Positions 41,115-49,664 of a DNA stretch of 64,000 bases are shown here, one piece after another. Source of the DNA: Streptomyces dysideae (lineage in GTDB: Bacteria > Actinomycetota > Actinomycetes > Streptomycetales > Streptomycetaceae); the NCBI RefSeq assembly GCF_001514305.1, contig NZ_KQ949104.1:2194-66193 (forward strand), in the 5' to 3' direction. Numbering within the stretch: position 1 is the first letter of the stretch; each line of letters opens with the position of its first letter. Position numbers and translations under genes: made by a program. The notes under the pieces were generated by a model. That model worked only from the letters and a program-made list of their open reading frames with translations. It did not search any database and had not been told where the DNA came from.

Positions 41115-42347
41115 TCACAGGAAGTGCCGGCCCTCGCCTCGGTACGTGGGCACGGTCTCTACCACCTCGCCGGCGCTCACGAGGTGCAGTTCGCCGACCC
41201 GCTCGCACAGTTCACCGGCCTTGGCGTGGCGCAGCCACACCCGGTCGCCGATGCGCAGGGCGCGTGCGGTGCTGCCCGTGAGCGGTGTCTGCACCTCCCC
41301 GAACGCCTCGGTGGCGGTGACGTGCAGTCCCGGCGGCCAGGCCAGCGTGGGCAGCCGGTCCTTGCCGAGCGGGCCGGACGCCACCCAGCCGCCGCCCAGC
41401 AGAGTGGCGATCCGGGAGGAGGGGCGGCGTACGACGGGCAGGACGAAGAACGCCGCCGGAACCGGGCGGAACGTGCGGTAGAAGTCGAACAGGCCCGGAC
41501 CGTACAGGCCGGAGCCCGCGGCGAGTTCGGTGACGGCGTCCTCCCGCGTGGTGGTCTCCAGACTGCCGGTGCCGCCGCCGTTGACGAACCGCAGCGGTGT
41601 CACGGCCCGTACGGCGTCGACCGCGGCGGCCCGTCTGCGGTTCAGCTCCTCGGCGGAGGAACGCTGCATCGCCCGGACCGCGGCCCGCTTGAGCCGCGAG
41701 CCGGGCTGGTTGTCGCCGAGGCCCGCGATCTGCCCCTCGTACCCCATGATCCCGGTGAGTTCGAAGCCCGGGCGGGACGCGATCTCGCGCGCGAACCAGG
41801 CGGCCTCCCGCGGGGTGTGCACCGGGGACCTGCGCGGCCCGAGGTGGATCCGGCCGCCCGCAAGGCGCAGTGCGGCGTCCAGCTCCAGACAGACGCGGAC
41901 ACGGGTCCGCCGGGGGCCGGTCGCGGCGTCGACGAGGTCGAGGTGCTCGACGGAGTCCACCATCAGCGTGATGCGGGAGGCGAGGTCCTCGTCAGCCGCG
42001 AGAGTCCTCAACGCCGTGCGGTCAGCGGTGGGGTAGCCGACCAGGATGTCCTCGAACTCCTCGGCCAGCCACAGCGCTTCGGGCAGCGTGAAGCCGAGGA
42101 TGCCCCGGAATCCCGGGCGGTCGAGGGCGCGCCGGATCAGCGCCCGGGAACGGAGCGACTTGCTCGCCAGCCGGATCGGTTTGCCGGCCGCGCGGTGTTC
42201 GAGGTCGAGGGCGTTGGTGTCGAAGGCATCCAGGTCGACGACCCCGAACGGGGGTTCCAGTTCGGCGGTCGCGGCCCGCAGCCGGCCGAACCGGCCCTGG
42301 GCCGCTCGCGCGGAATCGGCTACGGCGGTGAAGGCGTCCATGGTCAT
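41115..42347 (-). CDS. PLP-dependent fold-III amino acid deaminase/aldolase (D-threonine aldolase-like)
   Basis: 410 aa. The alanine-racemase-fold N-terminus shows PFGVVDLDAFDTNALDL and KPIRLASKSLRSR with the PLP Lys in ASKS. GIMGYEGQIAGLG, RFVNGGGTGSLETT and GSGLYGPGLFD follow, matching the D-threonine aldolase/D-serine dehydratase (DSD1-like) family with its metal-binding C-terminal domain. It likely acts on a D-beta-hydroxy amino acid or related compound. The start overlaps the upstream SDR stop (ATGA), so the two are co-translated. ATG 42341 is an alternative start. Confidence 0.8.
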   Translation of the reverse strand: MTMDAFTAVADSARAAQGRFGRLRAATAELEPPFGVVDLDAFDTNALDLEHRAAGKPIRLASKSLRSRALIRRALDRPGFRGILGFTLPEALWLAEEFEDILVGYPTADRTALRTLAADEDLASRITLMVDSVEHLDLVDAATGPRRTRVRVCLELDAALRLAGGRIHLGPRRSPVHTPREAAWFAREIASRPGFELTGIMGYEGQIAGLGDNQPGSRLKRAAVRAMQRSSAEELNRRRAAAVDAVRAVTPLRFVNGGGTGSLETTTREDAVTELAAGSGLYGPGLFDFYRTFRPVPAAFFVLPVVRRPSSRIATLLGGGWVASGPLGKDRLPTLAWPPGLHVTATEAFGEVQTPLTGSTARALRIGDRVWLRHAKAGELCERVGELHLVSAGEVVETVPTYRGEGRHFL

Positions 42348-43171
42348 CGGCTCCCGTCCTGCTCGTGTACCGCGGCCGGAGCCGCCCCGGCGCCCGGGGC
42401 GCGGCGCTTCGCCATGGCCGCCACCCGCGGAATCGCGACGCGCATCAGCCGGGGGAACACGCCGGCGACCCGCTGGACGCGTCCGCCGAGCGCCGGATGG
42501 ACGACCTCGACCGGCTTCTTCACGATCGCGTCGACGATCACCGAGGCGACCCGCTCGGGGGCGAGCGGTTTCTCCGCGAAGGTGATCACCGAGCTGGGGT
42601 CCGCCATCTCCTGCTCCAGCATGGGCGTCCGGGTGCCGGGCGGATGGATGATGCTGAACGTGACCGGGCCGCCCCGCTCCTCGATGGCGACGCTGTGGTG
42701 GAAGGCGCGCAGCCCGTGCTTGGTCGCGCCGTAGCTGGTGTAGCCGATCAGGGGCAGGAACGAGCTCATGCTGCAGACGGTGATGATGTGCCCGTGGCCC
42801 TGCGCGCGCATCCGGGGCAGCGCGGTCATCATCCCCGTCATCGGACCCAGCAGGTTGACCTCCACCATGTGACGGTGCTGGGCCATCGACAACTGGCGTG
42901 CGTATCCAGTGTGGATGATCCCGGCGTTGTTGATGAGGACCTCGACGGGCCCGAGCCGGGACGCGACGGTGTCGAAGGCCGTCTCCCAGGCCGCCTCGTC
43001 GCGGATGTCGAGCCCGACCGCGCAGGCGGCGGAACCCAGTTGGCCGGCGAGCCGGTCGGCCCCCGCCAGGTCGATGTCGGTGACGGCGACACGGTGGCCG
43101 CGCCGTACCGCCTCGCGCGCGGTCGCGGCGCCGATCCCACTGGCCGCGCCGGTGATCAGGACGACAGTCAT
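42344..43171 (-). CDS. Short-chain dehydrogenase/reductase
   Basis: 275 aa. VLITGAASGIGAATAREAV and VLINNAGIIHTG are the cofactor motifs, and TVCSMSSFLPLIGYTSYGATKHGLRAF contains the catalytic Ser, Tyr and Lys. A 40-residue C-terminal extension (PALGGRVQRVAGVFPRLMRVAIPRVAAM) is hydrophobic-basic and could associate with membrane, as in lipid-acting SDRs. It is translationally coupled to the aldolase gene. Confidence 0.85.
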   Translation of the reverse strand: MTVVLITGAASGIGAATAREAVRRGHRVAVTDIDLAGADRLAGQLGSAACAVGLDIRDEAAWETAFDTVASRLGPVEVLINNAGIIHTGYARQLSMAQHRHMVEVNLLGPMTGMMTALPRMRAQGHGHIITVCSMSSFLPLIGYTSYGATKHGLRAFHHSVAIEERGGPVTFSIIHPPGTRTPMLEQEMADPSSVITFAEKPLAPERVASVIVDAIVKKPVEVVHPALGGRVQRVAGVFPRLMRVAIPRVAAMAKRRAPGAGAAPAAVHEQDGSR

Positions 43172-43260
43172 CGCAGCGGCCCTTCGTGAGAGGCGCGGGC
43201 CGTCCGCTGTCCGTGCATGTGAACTCCCAGGAAAGTGGGCAGAGTTGTCGAAGTCCGTGA

Positions 43261-44235
43261 TCAGGACGGCAGGACGTACGCCTCCAGCCGTGCCCCCTTG
43301 AGCCGCGCCGCCCGCTGCGGGTCGTCGGTGGGTGTGGTCGCGGCGTACAGGGTGTCGCCCCGGGGCCCGGCGACCAGGCAGCTCAGGGTGCGTTGGCTGG
43401 TCGCGACGCGGTCCAGGACCGTGCCGCCGGGGCCGACCCGGACGCACTCGCCGCGCAGCGCGTTGGCCACCCAGACGGTGCCGTCCCGGCCGGGGGCGAT
43501 GCCGTCCGGGGCGACGGGGGTGCTGGAGCGGTCGGCGACGGCCTGGTGGTCGAGGAGGGCCGAGACACGCCGGGTGATCCGGCCGAGCGGCCCGGGACGG
43601 TTGAGGGACTTCCACAGCCACGGCCCGATCAGGGGCGCCCAGGGGCGCGGCTCGCCCAGCCGGCCGTCCGGCAGCACGGGCAGCGCGGTGAGCCGCATCG
43701 CCAGCGTCTCGGCGACCAGCATGGTCCGGCCGCCGTCGGTGAGGAAGAGGCCGTTGGGGAACACCAACGGATCGCTCAGACCGAGGAGTTCGCCCTCGGG
43801 GGAGTAGCAGGCGATCGGGGCTCGGGGCGGACCCGGCGGTTCGTAGAGCATGGAGTTGGGCCGTCGGCGGACGAAGCCGTGGTAGTCGAAGCCGAAGTTG
43901 CCCACGTAGGCGCGGCCGCACTCGTCGACGAACATGTCGTTGACCGGCCCGCCGGCGATGTCCCCGAGGTCCGCGTGCACGGCCAGCGAGCCGTCCGGCT
44001 CCCGCCGGTAGACGCGGCGTCCGTCCATCGAGACGACCAGCATCCGCCCGTCGGGCAGCCAGCCGAGGCCCCCGGCCCGGCCGGGGACGTCCAGCACGGT
44101 CTCGGGCTTCCCGTGGGTGTCCCAGCGGTGGACCGTGCCCTGGGCGAGGTCGCAGAACCACAGCGCGTCGTCGTGCCAGCGCAGCGACTCCAGCACGCCG
44201 AAGCCGTCCAGCACCACAGTGGCCTTCGGTCGCAC
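43261..44235 (-). CDS. SMP-30/gluconolactonase/strictosidine synthase-like beta-propeller protein
   Basis: 324 aa. Propeller motifs appear in order: VLDGFGVLESLRWHDDALWFCD, GGLGWLPDGRMLVVSMDGR, GGPVNDMFVDECGRAYVGNFGFD (the metal-binding Asn/Asp), LVFPNGLFLTDGGRTMLVAE and PDGIAPGRDGTVWVAN. Such proteins are calcium- or zinc-dependent lactonases or esterases; the propeller could open a sugar or other lactone. GTG 44235 was chosen for an ideal GGAGG 5 nt upstream; longer starts exist. It is the first gene after the TetR operator. Confidence 0.8.
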   Translation of the reverse strand: MRPKATVVLDGFGVLESLRWHDDALWFCDLAQGTVHRWDTHGKPETVLDVPGRAGGLGWLPDGRMLVVSMDGRRVYRREPDGSLAVHADLGDIAGGPVNDMFVDECGRAYVGNFGFDYHGFVRRRPNSMLYEPPGPPRAPIACYSPEGELLGLSDPLVFPNGLFLTDGGRTMLVAETLAMRLTALPVLPDGRLGEPRPWAPLIGPWLWKSLNRPGPLGRITRRVSALLDHQAVADRSSTPVAPDGIAPGRDGTVWVANALRGECVRVGPGGTVLDRVATSQRTLSCLVAGPRGDTLYAATTPTDDPQRAARLKGARLEAYVLPS

Positions 44236-44293
44236 TCCTACCTCCCGGGGGTGCTCGTGCCGCGCGTCGGTTCCCGCCACGGTGCCCCACCAC

Positions 44294-44334
44294 CAGAAGT
44301 AAGTCAAGTGTCCAAGACGGCTGACTTACTTCTG
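44294..44334. promoter_or_regulatory. Long TetR-type inverted-repeat operator
   Basis: CAGAAGTAAGTCA (44294-44306) and TGACTTACTTCTG (44322-44334) are perfect 13-bp inverted repeats, 15 bp apart, between the SMP-30-like gene and the tetR gene. Confidence 0.75.
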
Positions 44335-44383
44335 TAGATGGCTATTCTGAGGTACCAACCCGCAGGTGAAGAGAGGAGCACGC

Positions 44384-44986
44384 GTGCCCCGCATGGCGGC
44401 GAGCGACCGGAGGGCCGAGCTTCTCGAGGCGGCGATCCGGGTCATGACGCGCGACGGCGTGGCCAAGGCCACCACACGCGCGATCGTCAGCGAGGCGGGC
44501 ATGACCCTCGGGGCGTTCCACTACTGCTTCGAGTCCAGGGCGCACCTCCTCGAACTCGTCACCCAGACCCTCACCGAGCGATATGTCGCCGAGGTCCGTG
44601 GCCTGTTCGCGCCGCACAAGGAGATCCGCGACAGCGTCCTCGACAGCCTGCACGCCTTCTGGAAGGGCTTCGAGGCCAGCCCCGGCGAGCACCAGATCAG
44701 CTACGAGCTCACCCAGTACGCGCTGCGCAATCCCGGCTTCGAGAACGTGGCCAGGAGGCAGTACGAGATTTTCCTGACCGCCTTCGCCTCACTGCTCGAA
44801 CTGGCCGCGGACAACGCCGGCATCGAGTGGACGGTGCCCGTGCCGGTCCTCGCCCGCTATGTGCAGTCGGTGATCGACGGCCTCAACATGACATGGCTGG
44901 TCGACCGCAACAGCGACGACAGCCGGGCGGCGCTGGAACTGCTCGCCGAGCACCTCCTGCTGCACGCCCGCCCCCGGGCCGCCTGA
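44384..44986 (+). CDS. TetR-family regulator
   Basis: 200 aa. The helix-turn-helix is DRRAELLEAAIRVMTRDGVAKATTRAIVSEAGMTLGAFHYCF at residues 6-47; the C-terminal ligand domain is helical (SYELTQYALRNPGFENVARR, QSVIDGLNMTWLVD). GTG 44384 has GAGGAG 6 nt upstream. It diverges from the SMP-30/SDR/aldolase/SDR genes and probably represses them and itself through the 13-bp inverted repeats at 44294-44334. The ligand is probably a substrate or product of that pathway. Confidence 0.9.
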   Translation: MPRMAASDRRAELLEAAIRVMTRDGVAKATTRAIVSEAGMTLGAFHYCFESRAHLLELVTQTLTERYVAEVRGLFAPHKEIRDSVLDSLHAFWKGFEASPGEHQISYELTQYALRNPGFENVARRQYEIFLTAFASLLELAADNAGIEWTVPVPVLARYVQSVIDGLNMTWLVDRNSDDSRAALELLAEHLLLHARPRAA

Positions 44987-45014
44987 GCCGGATCAGGCCC
45001 CCGCGCGCCCGCGG

Positions 45015-45338
45015 GTCGCGAGCCTCTTCAGCAGCGGCCAAGCCGGACCGGCCGGACCGGCGCCAACGGTCGGCACGCTGCCCAAGGGCATGAGCGCGGC
45101 GACCGCCGAACTGATCGAACGTACGCTCCGCGACGCGGAGGGCACCCTGTCCGCCGCCGAGTGCGCGACCCGCACCGGCATCTCCCGCGTCAGCGCCCGC
45201 CGCTACCTGGAGCACTTCCACACCACCGGCACCGCCGACGTTTCCCTGCGCTACGGAACGACGGGCCGCCTCGAACGCCGCTACCGCTTCCGAGGCCGGC
45301 CCGCGGACCTCCGGTCGGGCGGCGAGGCCCGCGCGTAG
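45015..45338 (+). pseudogene. CitB/DcuR-type response regulator, only the DNA-binding half left
   Basis: From about codon 20 the frame reads TLPKGMSAATAELIERTLRD, then LSAAECATRTGISRVSARRYLEHFHTTG and VSLRYGTTGRLERRYRF, the C-terminal helix-turn-helix region of CitT/DcuR-type regulators of carboxylate metabolism. The receiver domain is missing; the open frame begins almost at the tetR stop. An ATG at 45090 would give an 82-aa free DNA-binding domain. No sensor kinase gene is near. Confidence 0.65.
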
Positions 45339-45347
45339 CCGGGGACA

Positions 45348-45363
45348 GGGGGCAACAGCCCCC
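45348..45363 (+). terminator. Short GC hairpin after the regulator remnant
   Basis: GGGGGC and GCCCCC pair around AACA, 10 bp after the stop at 45338. It is the likely terminator of the truncated regulator gene. Confidence 0.5.
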
Positions 45364-45471
45364 GCCTCCTTGGGTGGACCACTCACGTGAGCGGCAACCG
45401 GGCCCATGCCCTGACCCGCGAGGGCGCTCTCCAGGCCACGGCCGCCGTCGCCACTTCGACCTCGCCGCCGG

Positions 45472-46278
45472 CTACGGCTTGATGCCCACCCCGGTCCACA
45501 AGCTGACCTCGGCGTTCGTGGCGGTGGAGGCGGTGTCCGGGCGCCAGCGGTGGCCGATGGTGATGCCGGGGGCGAGCAGGTCGAGGCCGTCGAAGAAGCG
45601 GGCGACGTCCTCGCGGGAGCGGAACCGCACCGGAGTGCCGGCGTTGGTGTAGATGGCGGTGACCTTCTGCCAGGTCGCCGGGTCGAAGTCGGGCGTGCAG
45701 TGGCTCAGGGCCAGCGCGCTGCCCGAGGGGAGGGCGGCCAGCAGACGGTTCACGAGGCCGTACGGGTCCTGCGCGTCCGTGACGAAGTGCATGAGGGCGT
45801 TGAGCGACAGGGCCACGGGCCGGTCCAGGTCCAGGACCTCGGCCAGCGCGGGGGAGTCGAGCAGCGCGTCGGGGTCGTTGACGTCCGCCTCCATGTACGT
45901 GGTGCGGCCCTGGGGCGTGCTGCGCATCAGGCGCTCGGCGTACTTGAGGACGAGGGGGTCGTTGTCGGCGTAGACCACCCGCGCCTCGGGGACCGCGGAC
46001 TGGGCGACCTGGTGCAGGTTGGGCTCGGTGGGGATGCCGGTGCCGATGTCCAGCCACTGGCGGATGCCGTGCTCCTGGGCGAGGACGCGGGTGGCGCGGT
46101 GCATGAAGGCGCGGTTCTCGCGGGCGCACACGAAGATGCCGGGGTAGGCCGCCGCGACGGTCTCGGCGGCCTTCTTGTCGACCTCGAAGTGGTCCTTGCC
46201 GCCGAGGTAGTAGTCGTACATCCGGGCGGAGTGGGGCCGGCTGGTGTCGATGTCCCGCGCGGCGTGCGAGTTGGTCAT
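45472..46278 (-). CDS. SAM-dependent methyltransferase, DUF574 family
   Basis: 268 aa with the family signature SARMYDYYLGGKDHFEVDKKAAE, SAM motif I WLDIGTGIPTEPNLHQVAQ, VVYADNDPLVLKYAERLM and LSLNALMHFVTD. It lies 51 bp downstream of a DUF397 gene and an XRE/DUF5753 regulator in the same orientation, the standard Streptomyces arrangement, so it is probably part of that module. Target unknown. It is clearly diverged from the copy at 24766-25581. Confidence 0.85.
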   Translation of the reverse strand: MTNSHAARDIDTSRPHSARMYDYYLGGKDHFEVDKKAAETVAAAYPGIFVCARENRAFMHRATRVLAQEHGIRQWLDIGTGIPTEPNLHQVAQSAVPEARVVYADNDPLVLKYAERLMRSTPQGRTTYMEADVNDPDALLDSPALAEVLDLDRPVALSLNALMHFVTDAQDPYGLVNRLLAALPSGSALALSHCTPDFDPATWQKVTAIYTNAGTPVRFRSREDVARFFDGLDLLAPGITIGHRWRPDTASTATNAEVSLWTGVGIKP

Positions 46279-46329
46279 CCTGTGCCTTTCGGTGGCGCGT
46301 GTGGGGGGAGGGGAGGCGAGGGAAGGCGG

Positions 46330-46581
46330 TCAGCCGGCCGCGAGGTGATCGGCCAGGCCCCGCTTGACTCCCGCGACGAACGCGGCGATCGCCTCCGGGG
46401 TGTAGATCAGCGCGGGTCCGGCGGGATCGGTCGACTGCCGCAGGGCCACGCGGCCGTCGGAGAGCTGCTTCGTCTGCACGCACTGGCCCCCGTTGGGGCC
46501 GCTCCACGGAGACTCCCAGCCCTGCTCGCCGAGGTCCGACGCGGGCATGCCGTTGTAGACGCGGCCGTCGATGGTGGTCAT
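46330..46581 (-). CDS. DUF397 domain protein
   Basis: 83 aa. GWESPWSGPNGGQCVQTKQL and VALRQSTDPAGPALIYTPEAIAAFVAGVKRG are the DUF397 core (W-x-KSSYSxxxGxxCVEV-like and RDSKxPxGPxLxFTxxxWxxF-like). These small proteins act as partners or antagonists of the XRE protein encoded just upstream, as in BldB/WhiJ-type systems. The ATG overlaps the XRE stop by 4 bp, so production is coupled. Confidence 0.85.
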   Translation of the reverse strand: MTTIDGRVYNGMPASDLGEQGWESPWSGPNGGQCVQTKQLSDGRVALRQSTDPAGPALIYTPEAIAAFVAGVKRGLADHLAAG

Positions 46582-47453
46582 GAGTACTCCTTGCGCATGC
46601 GGTTCAGGAGCGCCCGGCTGTCCCCGTCCGAGGTCAGCAGGGACATGCGGTTGTGCGCCTCGAGATGGGCCGAGACATCGGAGCGCTGATCCAGATACAT
46701 GGCACCGGAGAGGATCTCGCTGTAGACGATGTCGGGGAGCTCCGGCTCCTCGAAGCGGAAGTACGTGAACGGGGCGCACGCTCCGACATGGGCGCCCGCG
46801 GTGAACGGCACGATGTCGACGCCGACGTGCGCCAGTTCCGACACCTCGAGGAGCCGTTCGACCTGCTCCCGCATGATCTCGGGGCCGCCGACCACCCGGT
46901 GCAGTACGGCCTCCTCCATCACCACCCACAGCGTCGGGGCGTCCGGTCTCTCCAGCAGGCACTGGCGGCGCAGCCGCAGGTCGACGCGCCGCTCCAGGTC
47001 CTCGTCGCTGTCGTTGGGGAAGCCGCCGCTCAGCACTCGGCGCGCGTACCGGTAGGTCTGCAGCAGCCCCGTGACGTAGTGCGGCTCGTAGGTGCGCAGG
47101 GTCTTGGCGCCGGTCTCCAGACTCACGTAGCCGCTGAACCAGTTGGGCAGCACATCGCGGTACGCGTACCACCAGCCGGGCTCGTTGGCCCGCTCGGCGA
47201 GGGCGACGAACTCGTCGATCTCCTGCGGTCCGGCCCCGTAGGTCTGGAGCAGCTTCTCCACGTAGAGGGGTTTGAGGGCGACCTCGGCCTTCTCCAGGCG
47301 GCGGATGGTCAAGGGCGTCACCCGCAGCGCACTGGCCGCGTCCTCCAGTGACGCACCGGCCCCCTGCCGCCGCTCCTGCAGCCGTCGGCCGAGAATCATG
47401 CGGAGCACCGTGGGCGCACTCGTGCCACCTGTGCCCGAACGGCTTTCGCTCAC
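46578..47453 (-). CDS. XRE-family regulator with DUF5753 (WhiJ-like)
   Basis: 291 aa. The helix-turn-helix reads LGRRLQERRQGAGASLEDAASALRVTPLTIRRLEKAEVAL, and from residue 100 the DUF5753 domain follows: YVSLETGAKTLRTYEPHYVTGLLQT, TLWVVMEEAVLHRVVGG and VDIVPFTAGAHVGACAPFTYFRF. DUF5753 resembles sensor domains of WhiJ-type developmental regulators. GTG 47453 has AGGAGG 8 nt upstream. It forms a module with the DUF397 and DUF574 genes and diverges from an anti-sigma-type ATPase gene, a pairing often seen near these modules. Confidence 0.88.
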   Translation of the reverse strand: MSESRSGTGGTSAPTVLRMILGRRLQERRQGAGASLEDAASALRVTPLTIRRLEKAEVALKPLYVEKLLQTYGAGPQEIDEFVALAERANEPGWWYAYRDVLPNWFSGYVSLETGAKTLRTYEPHYVTGLLQTYRYARRVLSGGFPNDSDEDLERRVDLRLRRQCLLERPDAPTLWVVMEEAVLHRVVGGPEIMREQVERLLEVSELAHVGVDIVPFTAGAHVGACAPFTYFRFEEPELPDIVYSEILSGAMYLDQRSDVSAHLEAHNRMSLLTSDGDSRALLNRMRKEYS

Positions 47454-47719
47454 GCTCGCACCTCCTGCCGAGACCCGCACGGTGAAATTATCAGGCAGTC
47501 AGTTGCAGGTTGAACTTAGGTGCGAGCATAGTGACTTGCGTGAACCGTTCCCTCACGAGTGAACGACTTCACCGCCAACCACGTGTACCCCCATGGGAGT
47601 TGGCAAATCCCTGAACCGCCCGAAGCGCAATCCTGCCCGGAACACCCCACCCCCGCAGGGCCGTTGCGCACCTTCCTTCTCTCCTGCTGCCGCCCGCCCC
47701 CCCACGGAAGGCGAACACC

Positions 47720-48160
47720 GTGTCCCCCCACGCGATGTCCTCTCCCCGGTCCCTGGACGTGTCGAGCCTGGACCGCACGCACTGGCTCGAACTCCCGGCA
47801 CGCCGTTCCAGCGTCGGTGTCGCCCGCCGCTTCGTGAGCGACCGGCTGATCGCCTGGAGGCTGCCGGGCGAGCTCTGCGCGGACGTCGTCCTGCTCCTGT
47901 CCGAGCTGGCCACCAACGCCGTACGGCACACACTCAGCACGCGGATCCTGTGCGGCGTCGGGCTGGTCACGGACGCGTGCGTCCGGCTCGAGGTGCACGA
48001 CCACGACCGCACGGGCCGCGGTCTGCCCCGCTGCGAGCCGGGCCTCGACGACGAGGGCGGCCGCGGACTGCTGCTGGTGGAGCAGCTCGCGGACGCCTGG
48101 GGAGTCGACCGGTCCGGGCGCACCGGCGGCAACGCCGTGTGGGCGACCCTGACCTTATGA
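47720..48160 (+). CDS. Anti-sigma-factor-like ATP-binding protein (HATPase_c_2)
   Basis: 146 aa. The GHKL ATPase motifs are present: LLLSELATNAVRHTLS (N box), HDHDRTGRGLPR (G1-like, weaker than the usual D-x-G-x-P) and GGRGLLLVEQLADAWGV (G2). RsbW/SpoIIAB-like kinases bind sigma factors or phosphorylate anti-anti-sigma factors. It lies between an XRE module and a SpoIIE-type phosphatase on the other strand, a combination that suggests partner switching. GTG start at 47720. Confidence 0.8.
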   Translation: MSPHAMSSPRSLDVSSLDRTHWLELPARRSSVGVARRFVSDRLIAWRLPGELCADVVLLLSELATNAVRHTLSTRILCGVGLVTDACVRLEVHDHDRTGRGLPRCEPGLDDEGGRGLLLVEQLADAWGVDRSGRTGGNAVWATLTL

Positions 48161-48179
48161 GCGCGCCCGGCCCCGGCGC

Positions 48180-49571
48180 TCAGCCCTGCGCGGGCGTCAG
48201 TTCGGCGAGCAGCAGGGTGCGGTCGTCCGTGGCGGACGTGCCGGAAGGGGTGCCCAGCAGCCGTCGGCACAGCGAGGGCAGGGTGTCGCCGGCACCCGCG
48301 TCCACAGCCTGGGCGAGTCGGGTGATCTCCTGGTCTATGTCGGCGTCACGGGACTCGACCAGACCGTCGCTGTACAGCGCGAGCAGGGCCGGTTCCGGCA
48401 CGGTCAGGACGGTGGCCTCGTAGGCGCCCGCGCCGAGTCCGAGGGGCAGGCCCGCGCCGACCAGCGGGACCGGGGCGGTCCGGCCGTCCGGGCCGCGCAG
48501 CAGCGGGGGAGGGTGGCCCGCTCCCACGAGGGTGCAGGTGCGTCGCCGCGCGTCCCACTCGGCGTAGATGCAGGTCGCGAAGGAGGCGCCCGGGGTGTCG
48601 CTGGCCAGCGCGTCGAGCCGCCGTACGAGATCGGCCGGGGGGATGTCGAGGCCCGCCAGGGTGCGGACGGCGGTGCGCAGCTGGATCATCGCGACGGCGG
48701 ATTCCGGACCGTGCCCCATGGCGTCCCCGACGATCAGGCTGACCCGGCCGCCGGGCCGTCTCAGCACGTCGAACCAGTCACCGCCGATGACCGTGCCCTG
48801 TCCGGCGGGCAGGGAGCCGTGGGCGATGCGGCAGCCCTCGAACTCCTGGGCCGTGTCCGGCAGCAGACTGTTCCGGATGGCCAGGGCGGTGCGGCGCTCG
48901 CGCTCGTAGCGGCGCGCGTTGTCCAGGGCCACGGAGGCCCGCGCGGCCAGCGACTCCACGGCTGCCACGTCCACGGGCAGGAACGGCGCCCGGTCAGGTC
49001 CGCGTGTGCAGACGACGAAGCCGATCGAGGCGCCCCGCAGCCGCAGCGGGACGACGAGCAGGGACGCTACCCGCAGGAGAGCGGCGATCCGCGCGTCGTG
49101 GCCGCCGGAGGCGATGAGCCGCTCGGACGTGTGCGGGTCGAGTGTGTCGAGCAACTGCGTGTGCCCGGCAGTGAGAGCACGGGCGTAGGGCGTCTCACGG
49201 GGGAGGGCGATCACCTCGCCGACCGGCAGCATGCTCTCCCAGTCCGCGCACGTGTCCGGTCGCACGCGCAGCGCCAGTCGGCGCGCCTCGATCTGCGGCG
49301 GGTCCGCGGTGACGTGCGCGTCCTCCTCGCGACGCCAGCGCTCCAGCAGATAGACCGACGCCGCGTCGCAGAACCCGGGCGTCAGGGCGTGCACGACATG
49401 GCTGCCGGTCATCCACAGATCGAGTTCCGAGCCGATGACGTCGGCAGCGGGGGAGAAGGCCGACCGGCGGACCGAGGGCTGGTCGGCGGGTGCGTCGTCG
49501 GTGCGGCTGCGCGGTTGGTTCCGCAGGGTCGTGCCTTTCCGGGTGCGGGGGATCCGGGCGCGGCGGGACAA
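48180..49571 (-). CDS. GAF-SpoIIE (PP2C) serine phosphatase
   Basis: 463 aa. The GAF domain spans about residues 65-235 (GFCDAASVYLLERW, ASLLVVPLRLRGASIGFVV, LAARASVALDNARRYE). The PP2C/SpoIIE domain follows: IAHGSLPAGQGTVIGGDWFDV with the GGDWFD metal site, LIVGDAMGHGPESA, FATCIYAEWD, LVGAGHPPPLLRGP, LALYSDGLVESRD and ATDDRTLLLAEL with the terminal metal-binding Asp. It dephosphorylates anti-anti-sigma factors in response to a ligand on GAF. It converges on the anti-sigma-type ATPase gene with a 19-bp gap. Confidence 0.9.
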   Translation of the reverse strand: MSRRARIPRTRKGTTLRNQPRSRTDDAPADQPSVRRSAFSPAADVIGSELDLWMTGSHVVHALTPGFCDAASVYLLERWRREEDAHVTADPPQIEARRLALRVRPDTCADWESMLPVGEVIALPRETPYARALTAGHTQLLDTLDPHTSERLIASGGHDARIAALLRVASLLVVPLRLRGASIGFVVCTRGPDRAPFLPVDVAAVESLAARASVALDNARRYERERRTALAIRNSLLPDTAQEFEGCRIAHGSLPAGQGTVIGGDWFDVLRRPGGRVSLIVGDAMGHGPESAVAMIQLRTAVRTLAGLDIPPADLVRRLDALASDTPGASFATCIYAEWDARRRTCTLVGAGHPPPLLRGPDGRTAPVPLVGAGLPLGLGAGAYEATVLTVPEPALLALYSDGLVESRDADIDQEITRLAQAVDAGAGDTLPSLCRRLLGTPSGTSATDDRTLLLAELTPAQG

Positions 49572-49664
49572 CGGTCCGCCGCAGCGTCGTCGGCAACTAT
49601 ATGATGATGCGTCAAGAATGGTGGAACCAACGGATGTTGTGGTGCCGCTTCCTGACAGGGGGGC

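Noticed and set aside
42344..44293. A 649-codon fusion of SDR with upstream sequence
   Set aside because: The first half is antisense-frame noise over the SMP-30-like gene; SDR similarity starts exactly at ATG 43171.
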